Of a stretch of DNA of 64,000 bases, positions 45,081-54,010 are shown piece by piece. The notes under the pieces were generated by a model, which was given only the letters and a program-made list of their open reading frames with translations, did not search any database and was not told where the DNA came from. Every line of letters starts with the position of its first letter. Position 1 is the first letter of the stretch. Position numbers and translations under genes: made by a program. The DNA is from Streptomyces sp. TRM68416 (GTDB lineage: Bacteria; Actinomycetota; Actinomycetes; Streptomycetales; Streptomycetaceae), in the NCBI RefSeq assembly GCF_014596915.1, contig NZ_JACVWU010000002.1, positions 310,001 through 374,000 of the forward strand, read 5' to 3'.

Positions 45081-45789
45081 CGTCGCGTCCGTTCGAGCGG
45101 CCGACCCAGGCGTCGACGTCGTAGCCGCGCTTCTCCCAGTAGCCCGGCTGCACGTCCTCGGTGACGGTGATGCCGGAGAGCCACTTGGCGGACTTGTAGA
45201 AGTACATGGGGGCGACGTAGAGGCGGACGGGGCCGCCGTGGCTGTGGCCGAGGTCCTTGTCCTGCATGCGCAGGGCGACCAGGACGTCGGCACGGCGGGC
45301 CTGGTCGAGGGTGAGGCTCTCGCTGTAGGTGCCGTCGAAGCAGGTGAAGCGCACCGCCCCGGCCGTGGGCCGCACTCCCGCGGCGTCCAGCAGCCGGGAC
45401 AGCCGCACTCCCTCGAAGGGGGTGTCGGGCACACGCCAGCCGGTGACGCACTGCACGTCCCTGACCAGGCGGGTCTGCGGCAAGGCGCGCAGGTCGGCCA
45501 GGGTGTAGGTGCGGGGGCGGGCGACCAGGCCGTCGACGGTGAGGCGGTAGTTCCCGGCGTTCTTGTGCGGGACCGAGGAGGCGACGGAGTAGTAGCGGAA
45601 GCCGCCGCCGTTGGGGAGCAGGCCCGTCAGGCCGGTGGGGTCCTTGTCGGCGGCGGCGCCGAGGAATGCCTCCAGGCCGCGTTGCAGGGTGGGCGCGGCG
45701 GCCACGCCGAGGGCGCCCAGGCCGAGGGTGCCGAGGAGCACGCGGCGGCCGACGGGGGTGCCGCGGTCCTCGGGCTGTTCGGAGTTCAC
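45064..45789 (-). CDS. Molybdopterin-dependent oxidoreductase (sulfite-oxidase/MsrP-like)
   Basis: A 241-aa enzyme with an N-terminal Tat-like signal (GRRVLLGTLGLGALGVAAAP). The molybdopterin domain contains the molybdenum-ligating Cys in VRDVQCVTGWRV, substrate-site segments FEGVRLSRLLDAAGV, and GGPVRLYVAPMYFYKSAKWL. The pairing with a cytochrome b matches YedY/MsrP-YedZ logic, though the b subunit is of a different family. The start is GTG 45789 (VNSEQPED). The substrate (sulfoxide, sulfite or other) is not resolved. Confidence 0.88.
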   Translation of the reverse strand: MNSEQPEDRGTPVGRRVLLGTLGLGALGVAAAPTLQRGLEAFLGAAADKDPTGLTGLLPNGGGFRYYSVASSVPHKNAGNYRLTVDGLVARPRTYTLADLRALPQTRLVRDVQCVTGWRVPDTPFEGVRLSRLLDAAGVRPTAGAVRFTCFDGTYSESLTLDQARRADVLVALRMQDKDLGHSHGGPVRLYVAPMYFYKSAKWLSGITVTEDVQPGYWEKRGYDVDAWVGRSNGRDDEPTS

Positions 45790-45887
45790 CCGTTCATTCG
45801 AACACCCGCGGCCCGTGGTGGGCCAGGGTCCGCGGGTGCCCGTCAGGGTTCCGTAAGCAGTTGGCGGCCCCGGCCGCCTTCTCGTCC

Positions 45888-47438
45888 CTATCGGTCGGTG
45901 GTCCCGGCCGCCTTCTCCAGTTGGAACGCCTCGTTGCCCAGGCCGATGCGGGCGTGTGCCTCGGGTTTGCGGGAGCGCAGGACGAGGCCCTGGAGGAGGC
46001 CCACGGCGAGGGCGAGGGCGATGATGCCGGGCAGCAGCCAGTTGAGGGCGGAGTCGGGGCCGGAGCCGACGAGGACGTCGAAGTCCTTGACGGTGTAGCC
46101 GATGATGACGAGCAGCGCGATCGTGGCGAGCCCGGCGGCGGTGAGCCGCCACATCTGGGCGCCCGCGGCCCCCCGGCGGACGAAGAAGACGACGACGGAG
46201 ACCGAGGCGGTCGCCATGAGGACGGTGACGCCGAGTGCGCCGACGTTGCCCATCCAGGTGAACAGGTGCAGGACGGGTGCGGTCGGGTCGCCGGTCGGCT
46301 TGTCGTCGGCGAGCGCGAAGGCGGAGACGACGGCCAGGGCGACCACCGTCTGGAGCAGGGAGCCGGTGCCGGGGGCGCCGCTGGCACTGCTGGTGCGGCC
46401 GAAGGCGGCGGGCAGCAGGCCCTCGCGGCCCATGGCGAAGGCGTAGCGGGCGACAACGTTGTGGAAGCTGAGCATGGCGGCGAACATGCCGGTCACGAAG
46501 AGCACGTGCAGGACGTCGGTGAAGGTGTCGCCGACGAGGCCCTCGGTGAGGAAGAAGAGCATGCCGGCGCTCTGTTCCTGTGCGGTGCCCACGACGGCGT
46601 CGGGGCCGGTGGCGACGGTGTACGCCCAGCAGGTGACGGTGTAGAAGACCGCGATGCCGCCGATGGCGAGGAACATCACGCGGGGCACCAGGACGTGCGG
46701 GCGGCTGGTCTCCTCGGCGTAGACGGGGGCCTGTTCGAAGCCGAGGAAGGCCGCGACGCAGAAGCACAGGGCGGTGCCGATGCCGGCGCCGCTGAGGGTG
46801 TCCGGGTTGAAGGCGTGCAGGGACAGGCCCTCGGGGCCGGGGTCGCCGAGGGCGGCCACGTCGAAGATGACGACGAGGACGACCTCGATGAGGAGCAGGA
46901 CGCCGAGCACGCGCGCGTTGAGGTCGATCTTCAGCCAGCCGAGGGCACCGACCACGAGCGCGGCCAGCAGGGCCGGTATCCACCAGGCGAGGTCGATCTC
47001 CAGGTAGGTGGCGAACAGGCCGGAGACCTCGAAGCCGAAGATGCCGTAGATGCCGACCTGGAGGGCGTTGTAGGCGACGAGGGCGACCAGAGCCGCGCCG
47101 GCTCCGGCGGTGCCGCCGAGGCCGCGGGAGATGTAGGCGTAGAAGGCGCCGGCGTTGTGCACGTGCCGGCTCATCTCGGCGTAGCCGACGCTGAACAGGG
47201 CCAGGACGAGGCCGAGGATCACGAAGAGCAGGGGCTGTCCGACGATGCCCATCACCCCGAAGGTCGTGGGCATGACACCCGCGACGACCATGAGGGGTGC
47301 GGTCGCCGCGAGCACCGACAGCAGGAGGCCGGTCGTGCCGAGCCGGTCGGCTCGCAGGGCGCGGTCCTGGCCCTTGAACGTGCTGATGCCGCCGCTGTCG
47401 GTGGTGGGACTGCTCGTTCTCGAACTGCCCGTCGTCAT
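45888..47438 (-). CDS. APC-family amino-acid/polyamine permease
   Basis: A 516-aa transporter with about 12-14 TM segments. Landmarks are the first unwound helix region LLSVLAATAPLMVVAGVMP, SRGLGGTAGAGAAL and FCVAAFLGFEQAPVYAEETSRP. These place it in the APC superfamily. The substrate is unknown. It starts at ATG 47438, 48 nt downstream of the TPR-like gene on the same strand. Confidence 0.9.
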   Translation of the reverse strand: MTTGSSRTSSPTTDSGGISTFKGQDRALRADRLGTTGLLLSVLAATAPLMVVAGVMPTTFGVMGIVGQPLLFVILGLVLALFSVGYAEMSRHVHNAGAFYAYISRGLGGTAGAGAALVALVAYNALQVGIYGIFGFEVSGLFATYLEIDLAWWIPALLAALVVGALGWLKIDLNARVLGVLLLIEVVLVVIFDVAALGDPGPEGLSLHAFNPDTLSGAGIGTALCFCVAAFLGFEQAPVYAEETSRPHVLVPRVMFLAIGGIAVFYTVTCWAYTVATGPDAVVGTAQEQSAGMLFFLTEGLVGDTFTDVLHVLFVTGMFAAMLSFHNVVARYAFAMGREGLLPAAFGRTSSASGAPGTGSLLQTVVALAVVSAFALADDKPTGDPTAPVLHLFTWMGNVGALGVTVLMATASVSVVVFFVRRGAAGAQMWRLTAAGLATIALLVIIGYTVKDFDVLVGSGPDSALNWLLPGIIALALAVGLLQGLVLRSRKPEAHARIGLGNEAFQLEKAAGTTDR

Positions 47439-47486
47439 CAGGGGGTTGTCCTTTCGGGGGTGGTGGGCGGGAGGGCCCGCGGGGCG

Positions 47487-48437
47487 TTACGCCGTGCCGA
47501 GTGCGCGGTCGCGGGCGGCACGGAAGGCGGAGTACGGCTCGCGGTCGGGGTACGACCAGGGGGCGGGGGTGACGTGCTCTCCGATGCGGTGGAAGAGGGC
47601 GGCGGCCTCGGCGCCGCGACCCTCGCAGCTCTTGGCGTGGGCGAGGAAGTTCAGGTCGACCAGGCGGCGCGGGTGACCTTCGTGCTCCCACTCCAGCCAC
47701 CAGTCGAAGGCGGCCTTCATCACCTGGCGGGCCCGGCGGCCGACCCAGTGGCCGGAGGCGGCCGGGTCGGCGGGCTCGTGTCCGGCGGCGGCCAGGACGC
47801 GGTAGCGCTCGGCGTGCGCGATGACGGGCAGGATGGCGAGCGGGGAGTCGGCGGGGGCGCGTTCGGCGGCGGCGGAGGCGAAGTCGTAGACCTCGTGCAG
47901 CGGGTCCGGGCCGGAGGCGGCGCTGCGCTCGGCGAGCCGGGCGACCATCAGGTGGTGGGCGTGATGGTGGTCCGCGTGGCGCCGGCGGATCTCGTCGAAG
48001 AGGGCAAGGGCCTCGCGCTCGGTGCCGGTGCCTCGGGTCAGCATGAGCAGGCCCAGCCAGGGGGTGGGGTCGGCCGGTACGGCTTCCGCCGCGGCGTGGC
48101 AGGCCTCGCGGGCGCGGTCCGGCTTCTCCTTGCCGCGTAAGGAGCGCTGGACCAGGGCGAGGGCAAGCAGGACGCGGGCGTCGGCGGAGTCGGGGTCGGC
48201 GAGCAGCCACTCGCGGGCCCAGGGTGCGCTGTGCGGCTCCGCGGCGAGCACGGTCACGCGGTGGCCTCGGCGGTCCCAGTCGTCGGCGGTACGGGCGAGC
48301 AGGGAACGGGCGTTCTGCCAGCGCCCTTGCGTCAACGCCGCGCGGGCGGCGGCGAGTTCGGCGTCGTCCAGGGCCGGGTCGAGGTTCTGGGCCGCGCGTT
48401 TGCGGCCGCGGCCGAGGGGTGGCGGGGGTGGGGACAC
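47487..48437 (-). CDS. TPR-like helical repeat protein
   Basis: A 316-aa soluble protein built of helical hairpins with alanine-rich TPR-like spacing (ARVLLALALVQRSLRG, AREACHAAAEAVPADPTPWLGL, EALALFDEIRRRHADHHHAHH). The C-terminal half is conserved in related Streptomyces hypothetical proteins (WLEWEHEGHPRRLVDLNFLAH). Function unknown; likely protein-protein contacts. The start is GTG 48437 behind GAGGAAG. A 12-nt palindrome lies 66 nt upstream. Confidence 0.75.
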   Translation of the reverse strand: MSPPPPPLGRGRKRAAQNLDPALDDAELAAARAALTQGRWQNARSLLARTADDWDRRGHRVTVLAAEPHSAPWAREWLLADPDSADARVLLALALVQRSLRGKEKPDRAREACHAAAEAVPADPTPWLGLLMLTRGTGTEREALALFDEIRRRHADHHHAHHLMVARLAERSAASGPDPLHEVYDFASAAAERAPADSPLAILPVIAHAERYRVLAAAGHEPADPAASGHWVGRRARQVMKAAFDWWLEWEHEGHPRRLVDLNFLAHAKSCEGRGAEAAALFHRIGEHVTPAPWSYPDREPYSAFRAARDRALGTA

Positions 48438-48796
48438 CGCGGGAACTTCCTCACGCGCATTCTGTTGGCTCGCGGCTCGTCGGTTTGATTTCGGTTCGCC
48501 ATCGAGTGATCACTCACAGCCAACCCGCCACCAGCGCTTCACGTCAAGTCCTGCCTAGGTGTTACACGCGTCAACTCCTGTTACGGGTGGGGTACTTGTG
48601 AGATGGGGGTGGGTTGATCGTGGGATGCGCGCGTGTGTGAGACCGAGCGGCGTGAGCACCAAGATCACGCGTTGGTTCGGGACGGGCTCGCCGATGCCGT
48701 ACGCCTCGTCGCGCGGAGGTTCGCGGGTTCGCCGGAGGACAGCGCCTCCCTCGCCACCGCGGCAATGAGGCCGCCGTGGCGAGGGGGGTTGCGAAG
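48438..48796. promoter_or_regulatory. 359-nt intergenic region with perfect 12-nt palindrome
   Basis: The region lies between the TPR-like gene start and the end of the zinc-locus lipoprotein. It contains GAGTGATCACTC at 48504-48515, a perfect palindrome suitable as an operator for the TPR-permease unit. A short plus-strand reading frame from 48633 has coding-like composition but no recognised homologue or good ribosome site, so I do not call it. Confidence 0.4.
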
Positions 48797-49999
48797 TCAG
48801 TGTCCGGCGACGACGCCCGACAGCTCATTGGTGCTCTTCGGCAGGGTGGCGGAGGCGATCTTCTTGCCCGTCTCCACGTCGATGGCGTGCAGCGCCTTCT
48901 TGCCGGGCTCGGAGACGTACGCGACGTGCCCGCGGACGAACAGGGTGGGCCGGGCCTGCTGCCAGTCCAGCGGCTCCTGCCACTTGCCCACGGCGGGGAT
49001 CTTCTTCTCGACCTTGCCGGTGTTCGGGTCGATGACGTGGAGGGCGCCGTCGGTGCCGAGGACCAGGCCCTCGCCGTGCGGGCCGCGGCCCAGCGAGCGG
49101 AAGGAGTAGCTGGCGCCCAGGTCGACCAGGCGCAGCTTCTTCTTCTCGGTGTCGATGAGGGAGACGCGGGTGGGCCGCTCCAGCTCGGCCTCGGGGTCGG
49201 TCTTGTAGTCGCCCAGCAGGATCGGAGAGGTGTCGCTGCCGGCCTGGTTGCCGATGCGGCCGTAGTCGTCGGGGGCGTCGATCTTGGTGAACTCGCCGTC
49301 CTTGTAGATCAGGATGCCGTCCTCGCAGCCGATGCCGATGGCCTCGTTCTCGGCGGCCGCCTCGCCGTGGACACCGGGGCAGTCCTCGTTGCGCGCGATC
49401 TCCTTGTTGTCCTTGTCCAGCACCAGCGCGCCGGTGCGCTTCTCCTCGGTGCCCAGCGTGCTCACGAGTGTGCCGTCGGCCAGTTCGATGGCGACACCGT
49501 GGTGCGGCTCGGCGGAGGTGTAGGTGCGTCCCTCCGGCTTCTTTCCGCTGCTCAGGGCGGTGGGGTCGAAGACGTTGACCTCTCCGGTGCCGTCGGTGAA
49601 GAGCACCGTCCTGCCGGCGTGACGTACGACGTGGCCGGGCTTGGCGCCCTTGTACTCGATGTCGGTGAGGGCCTGGCCGGTGGCGTCCAGGACCCGGAAT
49701 CCGCTGTCGGTGGAGACGACGACGTGGTCCTTGTCGCCCGCGGGGTTGACCCGGTTGAAGCCGGGCAGGTCGATGGTCGTGGCGAGCTTCAGGCTCTTGC
49801 CGTCGAGGATGTACAGGCCGCCGTCGAAGGTGGCGACCAGCGGCTCCTTGACCGCCACCGTCGGCGTGGCGCTCGCGGTCCCCTCGGACTTGGTACCGGT
49901 GGAGGAGGAGTCCTCCGCGCCGCAGGCGGTCAGGACGGTGGAGACCGCCAGGGCGAGGGCCGTGCCGGTGAGGGCTCTGCCGCGTATCGACTTGCTCAT
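48797..49999 (-). CDS. aztD: AztD-like zinc metallochaperone lipoprotein (beta-propeller)
   Basis: A 400-aa lipoprotein (lipobox LTAC, Cys26) with blade-like repeats of a seven-bladed propeller (GGLYILDGKSLKLA, GFRVLDATG, GALVLDKDNKEIA, GALHVIDPNTGKV, ALHAIDVETGKKI). Histidine-bearing loops (EPHHGVA, CPGVHGE) could bind zinc. AztD proteins hand zinc to the binding protein AztC in the cell envelope. It is last in the aztB/propeller/aztC/aztD run. The ATG at 49999 follows AAGGAAC. Confidence 0.78.
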   Translation of the reverse strand: MSKSIRGRALTGTALALAVSTVLTACGAEDSSSTGTKSEGTASATPTVAVKEPLVATFDGGLYILDGKSLKLATTIDLPGFNRVNPAGDKDHVVVSTDSGFRVLDATGQALTDIEYKGAKPGHVVRHAGRTVLFTDGTGEVNVFDPTALSSGKKPEGRTYTSAEPHHGVAIELADGTLVSTLGTEEKRTGALVLDKDNKEIARNEDCPGVHGEAAAENEAIGIGCEDGILIYKDGEFTKIDAPDDYGRIGNQAGSDTSPILLGDYKTDPEAELERPTRVSLIDTEKKKLRLVDLGASYSFRSLGRGPHGEGLVLGTDGALHVIDPNTGKVEKKIPAVGKWQEPLDWQQARPTLFVRGHVAYVSEPGKKALHAIDVETGKKIASATLPKSTNELSGVVAGH

Positions 50000-50081
50000 C
50001 AGTGTGTTCCTTTCTGCACCGCGTGGTGGCGGCTTGGGGGTACGGCGGGCCGGCGCCCGGTGGGCCGGGAGGCTCGGAGGG

Positions 50082-51062
50082 TCAGTCGCCGGTCAGGCCG
50101 GTGACCATGGCGGTGGTGTTGGCGCGCATCATCCGCAGGTAGGTGTCGGCGCCCTCGCCCTCGGCGGTCAGGGACTCCGAGTAGAGCTCGACGACGCGCA
50201 CCCCGTCGCCCATCTCCGTTCGCAGTACCTCGGCGAGGCGTTTCGGCTGGGAGGAGTCGGCGAAGACGGTGCGTACGCCCGCCCGTTCCATCGCCTCGGT
50301 GAGGGAGCGCAGGTCCGAGGAGCTGGGTGAGGCCAGCGTGGTGCCGCTGGGGATGACCGCGCCGATCACCTCGAAGCCGAAGCGGTCGGCGAGGTAGCCG
50401 AAGACATGGTGGTTGGTGACGAGGGCCCGCCGGTCCGCGGGAACACGGCCGAAGGACTTCTCCATCCAGGTGGTGAGTTCCGTGAGTTGCTTCGCGTAGC
50501 GGTCGGCGTTGGCGCGTATCGTCTCGGCCTCGACGCCGTCGACGTGCGCGACGACCTGGTCGGCTATCAGGCCGGTGACCTTGCGCACCCGGTCGGGGTC
50601 GGTCCAGAAGTGCGGGTCGGGCTGCCCCTTCTCGCCCTCGGGGCCGCCGTCGTCGGCGGTGCGGAAGGTGAGCGGGTCGGCCGCCTCACCGGCCGCGAAG
50701 GTGGCGACCCCGGACTCGCGGGCGGCGTCCACGTGGCGCAGGACGTTCTCCTCCAGGCCCAGGCCGTTGTGGACGACCAGGTCGGCCTGTTCCAGCTCGG
50801 CCGCCTGCACCGCCGACAGACCGAAGGAGTGCGGGTCGGCGTTGGGCTTCATCAGAACGGTGACGTCGGCCTGGTCGCCGACGATCTCCCGGGTGACGTC
50901 GCCGAGGATGTTGGTCGTGACAACGATGCCGGGCCGGTCGTCGCCGGTGGTGGTGCAGGCGGTGGCGGTCGCGGCTGTCACGAGGGCGAGCAGGCCCGCG
51001 ATCAGGTGGCGCAGGCGCGCGATGCCCACCCGCGCGCGCCGCTTCGCCTCGATGCAGCTCAT
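50082..51062 (-). CDS. aztC: Zinc ABC transporter substrate-binding lipoprotein
   Basis: A 326-aa cluster A-I metal-binding protein (lipobox ATAC, Cys36). The four ligands expected for zinc are His78 (PNADPHSFG), His151 (PDPHFW), His218 (TNHHVFGYLADRFGF) and Asp269 (FADSSQPK). The His-rich loop of classical ZnuA is replaced by a short acidic loop (DDGGPEGEKGQPD). That is expected when a separate chaperone supplies the metal. ATG 51062 overlaps the preceding propeller gene stop (ATGA), so the two are translationally coupled. Confidence 0.92.
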   Translation of the reverse strand: MSCIEAKRRARVGIARLRHLIAGLLALVTAATATACTTTGDDRPGIVVTTNILGDVTREIVGDQADVTVLMKPNADPHSFGLSAVQAAELEQADLVVHNGLGLEENVLRHVDAARESGVATFAAGEAADPLTFRTADDGGPEGEKGQPDPHFWTDPDRVRKVTGLIADQVVAHVDGVEAETIRANADRYAKQLTELTTWMEKSFGRVPADRRALVTNHHVFGYLADRFGFEVIGAVIPSGTTLASPSSSDLRSLTEAMERAGVRTVFADSSQPKRLAEVLRTEMGDGVRVVELYSESLTAEGEGADTYLRMMRANTTAMVTGLTGD

Positions 51063-52291
51063 CGTCCGGTCTCCGCCATGAGGACGGGCCTGACGTCCAG
51101 GTCGAAGGAGCGCGCGATGCGCAGGTCGTCGTTGTAGTCGATCTCGAACACCCTCTTGCCCTCTGGGTCGTTGACGTAGGCGCGGCTGCGGTCGACCTCG
51201 ATGACGGGGGCGTTGCCGTCGGTGCCGGCCCGTTTCCCGTCCGTCAGCAGCGACTTGGTCCGCGCGGTCTGCTTGCCGGTTGCGATGTCGTAGCCGTGCA
51301 GCGCGCCGTCGCTCTCCAGAACGAGCAACGGGGAGCCCTCTCCGGCTGTGTTGGCCGCGACGACCGGTCCGGTCTCCACTCGCGTCCAGGTCCGCTCGGT
51401 GACGTCGAGGACCCAGACGGCGTCCTCTCCGGCCGCGGCGGTGAGGGTGTCGCTGCCGGGTCGATGGCGGAAGGCGGTGGCCCGCTCCTTCGCCGGGACG
51501 TCCTTGCCGTACGGGATCTCCTCGGCGGTGAAGGCACCGTTCCGAGCCCGGACGATCAGGGCGCCGTCGGCGCAGCCGAGGATCACACCGCGCCTGGTGA
51601 CGGCGTCTCCCCGGGGCTCCGCGCACGTCACGTCCGGTGACGCGACGCGCGCTCCCTTGCGGTCGAGGACGACGAGTCGGGTGGTGCCGCCCTTGTTCTC
51701 GAAGGCGAGCAGGTGTTCCTCGTACGGGACGACGGCACCGGCGTGAGTGCCGGGCAGTGTCCGAGGAGATGCGATCTCCCCCTTCTCCAGCTTGCCGCGG
51801 TCGTAGAGGAGGGTGCGCCCGTCGTCGGTCACCGCGGTCACGGCGGCGTCGCTGCGCACCTGGGCGCGGCTGCCCGCGGGAAGCTCGCCCACGTCCCGTG
51901 TCGCCGCGCTGTAGTAGTGGACGTGGTCCCCGTGGTCCACCATCCAGGCGCCGCTGTCGAGGACATGCGTGCCTCCGGGCGTGTGGAGGTAGCCGAACCT
52001 GCCGTCCGTCCCCAGCCGAACGGCGTCCCGCACCTCGGCCGTCCTGTGCACCTTGCCGGTGAGGAGGTCGAGGATCCTGGTGTTGCCGCTGTCGGGGTCG
52101 TTCAGGAGGAGCCGGGACTGCTGCTCGGCGGCCTCCCGGGCTCCCTCGACGTAGCCGTGCGGGGTGGCTGACGAGGAACTCGCGGCGGCTCGGGCGGTGC
52201 CGCCCTTCTCTCCCGCGCAACCCGTGGCGAGCAGCGCGGTGAGCACCAGCGCGGCCGGCACCCATGGAGTGACGTTCCTGCGGACGGTCAT
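51059..52291 (-). CDS. Second beta-propeller lipoprotein with His-rich motif (AztD-like)
   Basis: A 410-aa lipoprotein (lipobox ATGC, Cys25). It has propeller-type repeats and the motif DHGDHVHYY (119-127) with three closely spaced histidines, a strong metal-site candidate. It differs clearly from the other propeller in this operon. Position between aztB and aztC and 4-nt overlap with aztC imply a role in zinc delivery. It may be a paralogous chaperone or a zinc-sensing surface protein; sequence alone does not say which is the functional AztD. Confidence 0.75.
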   Translation of the reverse strand: MTVRRNVTPWVPAALVLTALLATGCAGEKGGTARAAASSSSATPHGYVEGAREAAEQQSRLLLNDPDSGNTRILDLLTGKVHRTAEVRDAVRLGTDGRFGYLHTPGGTHVLDSGAWMVDHGDHVHYYSAATRDVGELPAGSRAQVRSDAAVTAVTDDGRTLLYDRGKLEKGEIASPRTLPGTHAGAVVPYEEHLLAFENKGGTTRLVVLDRKGARVASPDVTCAEPRGDAVTRRGVILGCADGALIVRARNGAFTAEEIPYGKDVPAKERATAFRHRPGSDTLTAAAGEDAVWVLDVTERTWTRVETGPVVAANTAGEGSPLLVLESDGALHGYDIATGKQTARTKSLLTDGKRAGTDGNAPVIEVDRSRAYVNDPEGKRVFEIDYNDDLRIARSFDLDVRPVLMAETGR

Positions 52292-52312
52292 GACGATCGC
52301 CTCTGGCTTCTT

Positions 52313-53173
52313 TCAGTGGGCTTCGAGTACGGAGGCCGGGGCGTGGGCGTGGCGCGTACGGCGGTCACGCAGGCCGGACAGCACGTGGGAGAGGAAGAAC
52401 AGGCTCACCGCGAGGGCCGACACGGTCGCTCCGGCGGCCGTGCTCAGATGCCAGGACAGCAGCAGGCCGCCGAACGTGGCCGAGGTGCCGAGCAGGGCGG
52501 CGAGCGCCATGACCCCGTGCACGGAGCGGGCCCAGGGCAGAGCGGCCGCCGGCGGCGCGATGAGCAGTCCGAGCACCAGCAGCGTTCCGACGATGTGGAA
52601 CGAGGCGACGATCGCCAGGCCGAGCAGGCCGAGCAGCACCGCGTGGGCCAGGCGCGGCCGCAGCCCCAGGGTGTGGGCCTTGCGCGAGTCGAACGCCAGG
52701 GCCAGGAAGGCCCGGTGACCGAGCACCGACACCGCCAGCGCGGCGAGCAACGCCACCGCGAGCACCAGGAGGTCCTGCTGCCTGACGGCGAGGACGTCAC
52801 CGAAGAGGAAGCCGGTCAGGTCGACCGCGAAGGACTGCGAGCGCGACACGATGATCACGCCGAGCGAGAGCATGCCCACGAACAGCAGCCCGATCCCGGT
52901 GTCCTGCGACAGCCTCGGTGCACGGCCCAGCGCGGTGACGCCGGCCGTCATGACGGCGGCGCTGACCACCGCGCCCACCATCAGGTTCCCCCCGAGGAGC
53001 GCGGCCACCGCGACACCCGGAAGCAGCCCGTGGGACATGGCGTCACCGAGAAAGGCCATCCCCCTCAGCACCACCCAAGTGCCCGCCAGCGCGCAGATGG
53101 CGGATACGAGCATCCCGCCCCACAGGGCCCGCTGCACAAAGGTCGCCTCGAACGGAGCCGTCAGCCATTCCAT
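52313..53173 (-). CDS. aztB: Zinc ABC transporter permease
   Basis: A 286-aa integral membrane protein of the ZnuB/MntB (ABC-3) family with about eight TM segments. Landmarks are ALAGTWVVLRGMAFLGDAMSHGLLPGVA and FHIVGTLLVLGLLIAPPAAA. The start is ATG 53173 with no ribosome site. TAGTGT (minus strand of 53181-53186) would be a -10 that places transcription start at or near the ATG, so the mRNA is probably leaderless. A Zur-like box lies 17 nt upstream. Confidence 0.92.
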   Translation of the reverse strand: MEWLTAPFEATFVQRALWGGMLVSAICALAGTWVVLRGMAFLGDAMSHGLLPGVAVAALLGGNLMVGAVVSAAVMTAGVTALGRAPRLSQDTGIGLLFVGMLSLGVIIVSRSQSFAVDLTGFLFGDVLAVRQQDLLVLAVALLAALAVSVLGHRAFLALAFDSRKAHTLGLRPRLAHAVLLGLLGLAIVASFHIVGTLLVLGLLIAPPAAALPWARSVHGVMALAALLGTSATFGGLLLSWHLSTAAGATVSALAVSLFFLSHVLSGLRDRRTRHAHAPASVLEAH

Positions 53174-53189
53174 GACCAGGACACTACAA

Positions 53190-53204
53190 TGAAAATCATG
53201 TTCA
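53190..53204. promoter_or_regulatory. Zur-box-like palindrome overlapping divergent azt starts
   Basis: TGAAAATCATGTTCA is a 7-1-7 inverted repeat with one mismatch and matches the general Zur operator form (TGAAAAT-N-ATTTTCA). It covers the aztA start codon region and lies directly upstream of aztB. A zinc-loaded repressor bound here would block both -10 elements (TACAAT 53185-53190 for aztA, TAGTGT complement of 53181-53186 for aztB). Confidence 0.72.
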
Positions 53205-53932
53205 ATACACCGCACCCCCCTCCCGCGCCCCCCGTCGAGCGGACCGCTCGCATCCGTTTCTCGGGTCTGTGCGCCGGCTATCCAGGGCGCCCGGTGCTTC
53301 ATCAAGTCAGCGCAGAAATAGCTGAGTTGACCACGACGGTGCTGATCGGTCCGAACGGCAGCGGCAAGTCGACCCTGCTCGGGGTGCTCGCGGGTGTGAT
53401 CAAGCCGACATCCGGCGATCTCCTCCGCACCGGCGACCGGGCGCCCGCCTTCGTGCCGCAGCGCGGAGCGGTCGGCGACACTCTTCCGCTCACCGTGCGA
53501 CAGACCGTGGAGATGGGGCGCTGGGGCGAGCGCGGGCCGTGGCGCCGGCTGACCGCACGGGACCACGCGACCGTGGACGCGACGCTCGACCGGCTCGGCA
53601 TCGGCGACCTCGCCTCGCGTCAACTCGGCGAGCTCTCCGGTGGGCAGCGTCAACGCGCTCTCATCGCCCAGGGACTGGCCCAGGAGTCGGACCTCCTGCT
53701 TCTCGACGAGCCGACCACCGGCCTGGACCCCGAGGCGAGGGAGCGGATCGGAGCGCTTCTGACGGCGCTCGTCGCCGACGGGGTAACGGTCGTCCAGGCC
53801 ACGCACGATCTTGAGGTGGCGCGCGCGGCGGACGCCTGCCTCTTGCTCCAGGACGGTCGGCTCGCCGGGCAGGGGCCCCCGGAGCAGGTCCTCACCACGT
53901 CGGCGCTGACCCGGGTCTGGCAGGGGCTCTGA
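53198..53932 (+). CDS. aztA: Zinc ABC transporter ATPase
   Basis: A 244-aa ATPase with Walker A GPNGSGKST, Q-loop (FVPQRG), signature LSGGQRQRALIAQG, Walker B LLLLDEPTTGLDPEA and H-loop ATHDLE. It energises AztB. Two in-frame ATGs exist, 53189 and 53198. TACAAT at 53185-53190 would start transcription about at 53198, so I favour a leaderless start there. It is transcribed divergently from aztB, so the transporter is split over two promoters under one operator. Confidence 0.92.
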   Translation: MFNTPHPPPAPPVERTARIRFSGLCAGYPGRPVLHQVSAEIAELTTTVLIGPNGSGKSTLLGVLAGVIKPTSGDLLRTGDRAPAFVPQRGAVGDTLPLTVRQTVEMGRWGERGPWRRLTARDHATVDATLDRLGIGDLASRQLGELSGGQRQRALIAQGLAQESDLLLLDEPTTGLDPEARERIGALLTALVADGVTVVQATHDLEVARAADACLLLQDGRLAGQGPPEQVLTTSALTRVWQGL

Positions 53933-54010
53933 GGAACCCGGGGGCACATGTCACGACCCGGCCGTGCCCTGCGGCACCACGGAGCGGCATGGCCTGGTTG
54001 GATCGCGTGC

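Noticed and set aside
45064..48210. A 1000-codon minus-strand frame spanning the permease and oxidoreductase genes
   Set aside because: It joins the genuine oxidoreductase at its end to Arg/Pro/His-rich shadow sequence of the APC and TPR-like genes in another frame. Only the final 241 codons are real.
48633..48796. Short plus-strand frame with coding-like composition in the gap before the zinc locus
   Set aside because: It has no good ribosome site, no recognisable motif, and runs on into the antisense of the AztD-like gene. Left uncalled.
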